A DNA stretch of 64,000 bases from assembly GCF_003977755.1 (NCBI RefSeq), contig NZ_RQWN01000005.1, positions 124,001 to 188,000 on the forward strand. Direction: 5' to 3'. The position numbers were made by a program, and so were the translations under genes. The stretch comes from Haloterrigena salifodinae (GTDB lineage Archaea; Halobacteriota; Halobacteria; Halobacteriales; Natrialbaceae). A model generated the notes under the pieces. That model had not been told where the DNA came from and searched no databases. It saw only the letters and a list, made by a program, of their open reading frames with translations. Positions 28,937 through 35,114 of this stretch are shown one piece after another (the first letter of the stretch is position 1; every line of letters starts with the position of its first letter).

Positions 28937-29611
28937 CTATCTGGTGATCGTCTGTAATTGCGCCTCAGAGCCTAACGAGGATGTAATGAGTCGTCGTTCC
29001 CCACGGCGGAGGAGACTAGACAGCGACGGTTGCGAAATCCCAAGCTCGTTGGCAAGCTCTTCGGCGGTGACCTGCCTCGGACTCTCGTAGTAGCCGCGAG
29101 AAATCGCAAGCGTGAGTGCCTCTCGTTGCCGCTCTGTGAGTCCATTTTGTGACGAGTCATCGGAGGTAGATGGATCAGGTGAAATAGAGGTAAGATCGAG
29201 AGAGATATCGTGTTTCTCGCAACTCTTTCGGAACTCGTTGAAGCCCTCGTAATGCTTGAACACCTTTGTTTCGTACCACCCCTCGGTGGTGATGACCGTT
29301 GGCTCAAGTTGTACACCTTCAAAGTCTGGGGCGAACGCCTCCGATACGGCGTCTTCCAACTCAACAATGACCTTATAGACCGTCTTGTCGCTCGTCTCTC
29401 CGATCGAATCAACCTCCACAACTTCATCAAGCGTTAGCAGGTCTTCCTTGGAGACACCATCGTCTCGATCTAACTGAACAGTGAACACTTGCACGTCCGG
29501 CTGGAGGCAGAGTGCGTGGAGACATTCGACTTCGTCAGGTTGTAGTGTATTTGGGATGCTGACAAGCGGAAGTGAAGGTGACTGGAGAACGAACTCGGTA
29601 GTGATGGTCAT
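28937..29611 (-). CDS. Bat-type HTH_10 transcriptional regulator R2
   Basis: This is a 224-residue paralogue of R1 with the same architecture. The N-terminal ~150-residue domain starts MTITTEFVLQSPSLPLVSI. The C-terminal HTH_10 is NGLTERQREALTLAISRGYYESPRQVTAEELANELGISQPSLSSLLRRGERRL. The recognition helices SQPSLSSLLRRGE and SQPSMSDLLRRGE (R1) are almost the same, so the two may bind the same site. It has its own leaderless promoter. It is the first gene of the six-gene minus-strand series and is the natural candidate to control the island dyad. Confidence 0.88.
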   Translation of the reverse strand: MTITTEFVLQSPSLPLVSIPNTLQPDEVECLHALCLQPDVQVFTVQLDRDDGVSKEDLLTLDEVVEVDSIGETSDKTVYKVIVELEDAVSEAFAPDFEGVQLEPTVITTEGWYETKVFKHYEGFNEFRKSCEKHDISLDLTSISPDPSTSDDSSQNGLTERQREALTLAISRGYYESPRQVTAEELANELGISQPSLSSLLRRGERRLITSSLGSEAQLQTITR

Positions 29612-29632
29612 CGTCTCGAAGGACGCTCCCTA

Positions 29633-29640
29633 GATATTAA
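29633..29640 (-). promoter_or_regulatory. TATA box of regulator R2
   Basis: On the minus strand TTAATATC lies 21-28 nt upstream of ATG 29611, consistent with a leaderless message. The CTATC dyad is absent here, so R2 itself may be outside the shared regulon. Confidence 0.5.
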
Positions 29641-29746
29641 CATCCTATGGTCAGCAGGCCAGTCAGGCCTAACGCAGCAATTTTCCTCTCCGGCCGAACG
29701 ATAAGCCGGTCACCGATTGTTAGAACCAACCGAAGACCGCTTACTA

Positions 29747-29786
29747 CATTCACCCTCTATATTCAGCAGGTCGTTTCTGACGCCTA
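29747..29786 (-). repeat. Right copy of the short sequence bracketing the low-G+C island
   Basis: On the minus strand this reads GACCTGCTGAATATAGAGGG and continues GTGAATG. It is the inverted partner of 24171-24207. The 346-nt space between R2 and the radical SAM gene otherwise holds no gene I can support. Confidence 0.45.
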
Positions 29787-29958
29787 TCCGAGAGATGGGG
29801 AGCTGCTCCGGTAACGCCTTCGCCTGTACTTATCGAATCAGGATGCCCGCGTAGTGGGTATGAGACCAGTTCTATGATACCCTCTCCGTAGTAGAATATG
29901 CGCCTGCGCCGAACGGAACCGATGTGGCGACGGCTCGCCGCCGGCTGTCGACTCGAGG

Positions 29959-31101
29959 TCAGTCCCCGACTGCAGTGTCCCACTCACTGTCGCCGTCCCA
30001 CGGGAGCTCCCCGTCGTAGCCGTCGGGAACGTACGGACAGAGCGGGTCGCTCGCGAACGGGTCGCCGATCGTCGCGAACGCCCGCGAGCGACTCCCGCCG
30101 CAGACGTGGCGGTACGGACAGGCTCCGCACTTGCCGGTGAGGGTATCGCGGTCGCGCAGGTTTCGGAAGAGCTCCGACTCGCGATAGAGGTCGGTAACAG
30201 GCTGTTCGCGGACGTTCCCGGCGGATTCCGGAAGGAAGCCAGAGGGGAAGACCTCGCCGGTGTGGCTCACGAACGCGAAGCCGTCCCCGGCAACGATCCC
30301 GCCGCGACGCTTGAGTCCCTGCGAGGGCGGTCCGCCGTCGTCGTCACCGCCCTCGCCGTTCTCGTCCGCTCGAGCACGCTGTCGTTGCATCGAGACGCGG
30401 CGGTAGTGGGGCGCCTCCGTCGTCTTGAGGCCGAACGGCTCCTCGTCGCTGACCTCGTCGAGCCAGGCCATCACGGCGTCGGCCTCGTCGGGATCGATCG
30501 GCTCTAAGATGCGGCCACGGCCGACGGGGACGAGGAAGAAGACGCTCCACATCACGGCGCCGATCTCCCGCAGAAGATCACGGATTTCGGGGAGTTCGCC
30601 GACCGTCTGGCGACAGACCGTGGTGTTGACCTGGACCGGGAGGCCCGCCGCCTTGGCGTCCTCGACGGCGCGGATTGTCTCTTCGAAGCTGCCGGTTTCG
30701 CCGCGGAACGCGTCGTGGCTCTCGGGGGACGCGCCGTCGATGCTGACGGCCATCCGCTTGAGCCCGGCGTCGGCCATCGCCTGAATGCGGTTGGCAGTCA
30801 GCGAGCCGGTGCCGCTCGGCGTGATCGTCATCCGGAGTCCCAGGTCATCGCCGTGGGCGATCAACTCCTCGACGTCGTCGCGCACGAGGGGGTCGCCGCC
30901 CGAGAGGACGACCAGCTGTCCGTCGCCGAACTCGGCGGCATCCTCGAGCAGGCGTTTTCCCTCGGCGGTCGAGAGCTCGTCGGGGTGGCGGTTCGGCTGG
31001 GCGTCGGCCCGACAGTGATCGCAGGCCAGCCCGCAGGCCTGGGTGAGTTCCCAGATGAGGACCATCGGTCGGTCGGACGTATCGAGCGTGCCGGGGCGCA
31101 T
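29959..31101 (-). CDS. Radical SAM/SPASM protein, AhbD/TIGR04053-like
   Basis: This is a 380-residue cytosolic radical SAM enzyme. The [4Fe-4S]-SAM cluster motif is C-GLA-C-DH-C in ELTQACGLACDHCRADAQP. The GGDPL motif follows near residue 65. A C-terminal SPASM-type cluster appears as GKCGACPYRHVCGGSRSRAF with later Cys in DPLCPYVP. I start at MRPGTLDTSDRP; an open extension upstream lacks similarity. Closest in pattern are haloarchaeal proteins annotated as AhbD-like haem synthase or TIGR04053 enzymes. In the siroheme-dependent haem pathway AhbD oxidatively decarboxylates Fe-coproporphyrin. The nearby CGCGG protein makes peptide modification an alternative role. The gene is divergent from a PaaB-like/radical SAM pair, with a dyad between them. 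Confidence 0.88.
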   Translation of the reverse strand: MRPGTLDTSDRPMVLIWELTQACGLACDHCRADAQPNRHPDELSTAEGKRLLEDAAEFGDGQLVVLSGGDPLVRDDVEELIAHGDDLGLRMTITPSGTGSLTANRIQAMADAGLKRMAVSIDGASPESHDAFRGETGSFEETIRAVEDAKAAGLPVQVNTTVCRQTVGELPEIRDLLREIGAVMWSVFFLVPVGRGRILEPIDPDEADAVMAWLDEVSDEEPFGLKTTEAPHYRRVSMQRQRARADENGEGGDDDGGPPSQGLKRRGGIVAGDGFAFVSHTGEVFPSGFLPESAGNVREQPVTDLYRESELFRNLRDRDTLTGKCGACPYRHVCGGSRSRAFATIGDPFASDPLCPYVPDGYDGELPWDGDSEWDTAVGD

Positions 31102-31165
31102 TATCGGGAGTCGGCGCCAAACAGTCGAAAAGGTCGCCGGATTTCCCGGACGACGGGAACGGCGA

Positions 31166-31177
31166 CGAACGGGTTCG
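31166..31177. promoter_or_regulatory. CGAAC-nn-GTTCG dyad between the two radical SAM transcription units
   Basis: CGAAC-gg-GTTCG is a perfect 5-bp inverted repeat. It lies 64 nt upstream of the AhbD-like start and 74 nt upstream of the PaaB-like start, in the divergent promoter region. The same dyad recurs at 34509-34520 and 35065-35076. Confidence 0.55.
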
Positions 31178-31251
31178 GCAGCGCGGGCAGGTGTTCCCAC
31201 GGCCTGGGAGTTTGAGGGACGGTTCTACGGCACCGGTTCCTACGAGCCGGT

Positions 31252-31632
31252 ATGGTCGAGAAAGCACGACGCGATCGGGTCGAGGCCGACGAACGGGGGA
31301 ACCCGACGCCGCAGTGGGAAGTGTTCCTGCGCGAGGAGCTCGGCGATCCGCTGCGACACGTCGGCAGCGTCGCGGCCGCCAGCGAGAGCGAGGCCCACGA
31401 ACACGCCTCGCGGCTGTTCGGCTGGTACGCCGTCGACGTCTGGCTCTGCCCGGCCGACGCGGTCGGGCGGTACTCGACGCGCGGTCTCGAGTCCGAGGCC
31501 GAGCGATCCGACGACGATGGCGACGGTACCGATGCCGACGACGGCGACGGAGACGATGACCGCGACGGCGGCGACGGAGAACCCCGCGTCTACAAGGAAA
31601 CCGCTGGCGCCTCCGAGGTGAACAGCCTGTGA
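31252..31632 (+). CDS. PaaB-like small protein
   Basis: This is a 126-residue protein. Residues 18-75 match the PaaB fold pattern: PQWEVFLREELGDPLRHVGS, then AASESEAHEHASRLFG and VDVWLCPADAVGRYS. PaaB is the small bridging subunit of the phenylacetyl-CoA epoxidase complex, but no PaaA, C, D or E gene is here. The C-terminal 45 residues are an acidic Asp/Gly tail. The last bases overlap the GTG start of the AhbC-like radical SAM gene, so it is probably a partner or accessory of that enzyme. PaaB-like genes next to haem-pathway radical SAM genes appear to be a haloarchaeal habit; the function is unproven. Confidence 0.75.
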   Translation: MVEKARRDRVEADERGNPTPQWEVFLREELGDPLRHVGSVAAASESEAHEHASRLFGWYAVDVWLCPADAVGRYSTRGLESEAERSDDDGDGTDADDGDGDDDRDGGDGEPRVYKETAGASEVNSL

Positions 31633-32846
31633 TCTCGATCAGTAAACTCCTCTGTGATCTCGATGCCGAGGGGGACGGCCTGCGCTACGACGCGGCCGAC
31701 GGCTCTTCGAAGCCCCAGATCACCGAGGAGAAACAGCGCCGGCCGGTCGTCGTCTGGAATGCCACGCGGCGGTGCAACCTCTACTGTTCGCACTGTTACG
31801 CCGGCGCCGACCTCGAGGCCGCTCCCGGCGAGTTCTCGACGAGCGAGGCGAAGACCTTCCTCGAGCAACTGGCCGATTTCGGTGCGCCCGTCATTCTCTT
31901 CTCCGGAGGCGAACCGCTCGTTCGGGACGACCTAATCGAGCTGGTCGACTACGCCGCGGACCTCGGCCTGCGTCCGGTGCTCTCCTCGAACGGGACCCTC
32001 CTGACGCGGGAGAAGGCCGAAGCGCTCGACGAAGCGGGGCTGCAGTACGCCGGTATCTCCGTCGACGGCCTACCCGACCGCAACGACGAGTTCCGCGGCA
32101 AGGACGGCGCGTTCGAGGCCGCCGTCCGCGGCATCGAGAACTGTCTCGACGTCGGCCTCAAGACGGGGCTGCGGTACACGATCACCGAAGCAAACGCACC
32201 GGACCTCGAGGGCGTCGTCGATCTACTGGCCGAGAAGGGGCTCGACCGGTTCTGTTTCTACCACCTCGACTACGGCGGCCGCGGGGCCGAGATCGTCGAC
32301 GCCGATCTCTCCCCCGAGGAGAAACGCGAGGCGGTCAAGCAGGTCGCTGACCTCACGCTCGAGTACCACGACCGCGGCGAGGAGATCGAGACTCTGCTCG
32401 TGGGCAACTACGCCGACGCCGCGTTCCTCGTCGAGTACGCCCGCGAGGAGTTCGGCGAGGCGAAGGCGCGGGCGGTCTACGACTACCTCGAGCGAAACGG
32501 TGGCGACCCGACCGGCGAGCGGATCGCCGACGTCGACTACGCGGGCAACGTCCATCCGACGCAGTTCTGGCAGGGCTACAGCCACGGAAACGTCCGCGAC
32601 CGGCCGTTCGGCGAGATCTGGGAGGACGAGTCGAACCCGCTGCTGTCGGCGCTGCGCGAGCGCGAGGATCGGCTCACCGGGAAGTGTGCGGACTGTCGGT
32701 ACAAGTCGATCTGCCGGGGCGCGTCGCGGCTGCGCGCGCTCGCGACGACGAGGGACCTGTTCGCGCCGGATCCGCAGTGTTACCTCCGGGACGAGGAGGT
32801 CCGCGGCGAGCACCCGGGATCGGTCGCTGGCGGCGCTGCCGACTGA
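31629..32846 (+). CDS. ahbC: Radical SAM/SPASM protein, AhbC-like
   Basis: This is a 405-residue radical SAM enzyme with GTG start 31629, overlapping the PaaB-like stop by four bases. The radical SAM motif is C-NLY-C-SH-C in WNATRRCNLYCSHCYAGADL. FSGGEPLVRDDL is the GGE motif. The C-terminal SPASM region is LTGKCADCRYKSICRGASRLRAL, with a final Cys in DPQCYLRDEE. This closely resembles haloarchaeal AhbC, the 12,18-didecarboxysiroheme deacetylase of the alternative haem pathway. The upstream enzymes AhbA/B are not in this window. The C-terminal SPASM fold also fits peptide-modifying enzymes, relevant because of the CGCGG protein 1.3 kb downstream. Confidence 0.87.
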   Translation: MISISKLLCDLDAEGDGLRYDAADGSSKPQITEEKQRRPVVVWNATRRCNLYCSHCYAGADLEAAPGEFSTSEAKTFLEQLADFGAPVILFSGGEPLVRDDLIELVDYAADLGLRPVLSSNGTLLTREKAEALDEAGLQYAGISVDGLPDRNDEFRGKDGAFEAAVRGIENCLDVGLKTGLRYTITEANAPDLEGVVDLLAEKGLDRFCFYHLDYGGRGAEIVDADLSPEEKREAVKQVADLTLEYHDRGEEIETLLVGNYADAAFLVEYAREEFGEAKARAVYDYLERNGGDPTGERIADVDYAGNVHPTQFWQGYSHGNVRDRPFGEIWEDESNPLLSALREREDRLTGKCADCRYKSICRGASRLRALATTRDLFAPDPQCYLRDEEVRGEHPGSVAGGAAD

Positions 32847-32903
32847 GCACCGGCGCCGATACTCTCGGTTTCGCGACGTTCATCCCCGCTATCCGCGCCG
32901 TTG

Positions 32904-34154
32904 ATGCCTCCGGATCGCCTACCGTCCACGATGATTCGTTGGCACCGCGTGATTACCGTAGCCGGGGTCGTCCTCGCCGTCGTCGCACTCGCCACCGCGG
33001 CCGCGACGCTCGCCGACGGCGGGACCGCTCTCGAGGCGGTACTCGACGTCTTCCTGATCAGCGCCCCGGGGCTGGTGCTGCTGTCCGTTGGCGTCTGGCT
33101 GCCGGGGACCGATATCGACCCCGATCTCCATCCGCGAATCGCCGCGTGGATCGTCGGCGGGATCGCGGTGATGGTCGGCCTGATCGCGCTGCGCGCGGCC
33201 GATCCCGCCGTCGACGTGACGTTTACGGTCAGCACGCAGACGGCGTCGGTCGCGACCGGGTCGATCGCCGGGCTGGCCGTCGGCGTCCACGAAGCTCGCG
33301 CGATCACCCACTCCCGAACGCTCGAGCGACAGAACGAGGAGCTCAAAGAGAAACACGCCGTCGAGCGGCGCAACGACGAACTGGAGGCGACCAAGGCGCA
33401 ACTCGAGCGCGCCAACGCCCGGCTCGAGGCCTCGAACGAACGCCTCGAGGAGTTCGCCTACGCGGCCAGCCACGACCTCCAGGAGCCGTTGCGGATGATA
33501 TCGAGCTACCTGCAGTTGATCGAGCGCCGGTACGCGGACGCCTTGGACGAGGACGGTCAGGAGTTCATCGACTTCGCGGTCGACGGCGCCGACCGAATGC
33601 GCCGGATGATCGACGGCTTACTCGAGTACTCCCGGGTCGAGACGCAGGGCGATCCGTTCGAGTCCGTCGATCTGGACGCGGTCCTCGATGACGTGCTCAC
33701 CGACCTCCAGTTTCGGATCGAGGAGACCGACGCAGCGATCGCTCGCGACCCGCTCCCGACGGTGACCGGCGACGCCGGCCAACTGCGGCAGGTGTTCCAG
33801 AACCTGCTGTCGAACGCGCTGGAGTACAGCGGCGACGACCCACCGCGCGTTGCCGTGTCGGCGGAAGAGACCGGTTCCGAATGGGTGATCTCGGTCCGCG
33901 ACGAGGGGATCGGAATCGATCCCGCGGACATCGACCGGATCTTCGCGCTCTTCCAGCGGCTCCACTCCGTCGAAGAGAGCGTCGGCTCGGGGATCGGACT
34001 GGCGGTCTGCAAACGCATCGTCGAGCGCCACGGCGGGGAGATCCGCGTCGACTCCGAACCTGGCGAGGGCTCGACGTTTTCTGTCGCGATTTCGCAATCG
34101 CGGGCCGAGAAATCGATCGCCGACGGTCGGTCCGCCCGGTCGCCGTCGACGTGA
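32904..34154 (+). CDS. Membrane-bound sensor histidine kinase
   Basis: This is a 416-residue histidine kinase. Four hydrophobic segments occupy about residues 17-36, 48-66, 79-97 and 110-128 with no large extracellular loop. A coiled coil (about 138-185) leads to the HisKA H-box, with H190 in YAASHDLQEPLRMISSYLQL. The HATPase_c domain shows the N-box QNLLSNALEYSG, G1 DEGIGI, F-box IFALFQRL and G2 GSGIGLAVCKRIVERHGG. No receiver domain or adjacent response regulator exists, so its partner is elsewhere. ATG 32904 is preceded by an in-frame TTG; ATG 32931 is also possible. A membrane-embedded sensor beside haem and redox genes could sense redox state, which is inference. Confidence 0.9.
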   Translation: MPPDRLPSTMIRWHRVITVAGVVLAVVALATAAATLADGGTALEAVLDVFLISAPGLVLLSVGVWLPGTDIDPDLHPRIAAWIVGGIAVMVGLIALRAADPAVDVTFTVSTQTASVATGSIAGLAVGVHEARAITHSRTLERQNEELKEKHAVERRNDELEATKAQLERANARLEASNERLEEFAYAASHDLQEPLRMISSYLQLIERRYADALDEDGQEFIDFAVDGADRMRRMIDGLLEYSRVETQGDPFESVDLDAVLDDVLTDLQFRIEETDAAIARDPLPTVTGDAGQLRQVFQNLLSNALEYSGDDPPRVAVSAEETGSEWVISVRDEGIGIDPADIDRIFALFQRLHSVEESVGSGIGLAVCKRIVERHGGEIRVDSEPGEGSTFSVAISQSRAEKSIADGRSARSPST

Positions 34155-34161
34155 TCGGGAC

Positions 34162-34470
34162 TCAGTCGCCGACGTGGACTCGAGTCACGTGGCCGCCGCA
34201 GCCACAGCGGTCGACGTATTCGAGATCGATCCCCTCGAACGCGGCCTCGAGTTCGTCCCAGAGGTAGTTTTCGGGCCGACCGTGGTCGCCGTGCGTGACG
34301 AGGTTGACGTGGGTGCCCGCTGCGGTCGCCTCGACCGCGCCTTTGGCCTGCGAGACGACGAGGTCGCGGTCCGCCGCGTGGCGGGGTTTCTCGAGGTTCG
34401 CCGACCACGAGACGTCGTGTTCGCGGCGGGTGACGGGCTCGATGTCGGAATCCGCACTACCGTTGCTCAT
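34162..34470 (-). CDS. CGCGG-motif protein, candidate radical-SAM-modified RiPP precursor
   Basis: This is a 102-residue protein. An N-terminal hydrophilic part is followed by a compact region (HVNLVTHGDHGRPENYLWDE near 54-73). The motif C89-G-C-G-G-H94 comes close to the C-terminus and is followed by VTRVHVGD. I recall a haloarchaeal family named for exactly this CGCGG motif and proposed as a peptide modified by radical SAM/SPASM enzymes; two such enzymes lie within 4.5 kb. The leader-core arrangement (long folded leader, Cys/Gly core at the C-terminus) fits. It starts at MSNGSADSDIEP, exactly 38 nt after a CGAAC-nn-GTTCG dyad shared with its neighbours. A small metal-binding protein is the alternative. 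Confidence 0.7.
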   Translation of the reverse strand: MSNGSADSDIEPVTRREHDVSWSANLEKPRHAADRDLVVSQAKGAVEATAAGTHVNLVTHGDHGRPENYLWDELEAAFEGIDLEYVDRCGCGGHVTRVHVGD

Positions 34471-34508
34471 ACGCGTTCGTCGGGCTCGAGCGGACGTGAG
34501 GGTTGAGA

Positions 34509-34520
34509 CGAACACGTTCG
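34509..34520. promoter_or_regulatory. CGAAC-ac-GTTCG dyad upstream of the CGCGG gene
   Basis: This perfect 12-bp dyad is separated by exactly 38 nt from the ATG at 34470. Its sequence is the reverse complement of the dyad at 35065-35076. There is no good TATA box between dyad and start, which suggests an activator-dependent promoter. Confidence 0.65.
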
Positions 34521-34573
34521 GCCCGCCATCGACGGCGGTCGTCGGTCCCGGCGCGATCGGACGCGGCCCCCGC

Positions 34574-35026
34574 TCAGCAGCAGAACATGAACGGGTAGAT
34601 CAGCGCGACGCGGTCGCCGTCCTCGAGTTCCGTCTCGAATCCCTCGAAATGTTCGTTGAATCGGCCGTTGATGCAGACGCGGGCGAACGGCCGGGTCTGT
34701 TCGCCCTCGGGGTTCTTGCGCCACGTGCCGGGCAGGTCGTCGGGAACCGGCGCCCAGCCGCTGTGGGTCGCGTCCGCTTCAGTCTCCGCGATCAGCAACT
34801 CCTCGACGTCGTAGTCGTCGAAGAAGGCCTCGAGGAAGTCCCGGAGACGCGTCCCCGCGAAGCCGTACTCGAGTTCGTGGGCGCCGACGGCGTCGCGGAC
34901 GTGGCCGGTACAGCGGACGGTGACGGTCGTCTGCGGGCGCGTCCCCGTTGACTCTTCCTGCGCTGTTTGCTGCTCTCGGCTCTCGCCTGCAGCCGTCTCG
35001 ATCGCTTCGGTGGTTTCGGCGGTCAT
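34574..35026 (-). CDS. MoaD/ThiS-like beta-grasp protein ending in Cys-Cys
   Basis: This is a 150-residue protein. After a ~33-residue acidic N-terminal tail, a beta-grasp pattern is visible: TVTVRCTGHVRDAVGAHELEY, a helix LRDFLEAFFDDYDVEELL and a long insert (80-112). The C-terminal strand pair is FARVCINGRFNEHFEG then LEDGDRVALIYPFMFCC. The C-terminal block aligns with the MoaD/ThiS ending (NGR...DGDxVxLxPPxxGG), but the activatable Gly-Gly is replaced by C149-C150. It therefore cannot form the usual glycyl adenylate/thiocarboxylate. Cys-Cys could bind metal or a thiol cofactor. It shares the 38-nt dyad spacing with both flanking genes. Confidence 0.75.
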   Translation of the reverse strand: MTAETTEAIETAAGESREQQTAQEESTGTRPQTTVTVRCTGHVRDAVGAHELEYGFAGTRLRDFLEAFFDDYDVEELLIAETEADATHSGWAPVPDDLPGTWRKNPEGEQTRPFARVCINGRFNEHFEGFETELEDGDRVALIYPFMFCC

Positions 35027-35064
35027 ACGCGATCGTACGGCCGCGACGAGCAACCGTTCTAGTG

Positions 35065-35076
35065 CGAACGTGTTCG
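35065..35076. promoter_or_regulatory. CGAAC-gt-GTTCG dyad in the MoaD-like / membrane-protein divergent promoter
   Basis: This perfect 12-bp dyad lies midway between two divergent starts. Exactly 38 nt separate it from ATG 35026 (minus) and 38 nt from ATG 35115 (plus). One site could serve both promoters. Confidence 0.68.
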
Positions 35077-35114
35077 GGTTCAACGGGACGGCGGTGGAGC
35101 GCGTACCGATAGAT

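Noticed and set aside
31252..31632. Phenylacetate degradation locus, suggested by the PaaB-like protein
   Set aside because: No PaaA, PaaC, PaaD, PaaE or ligase gene is present; the gene is coupled to a radical SAM enzyme instead.
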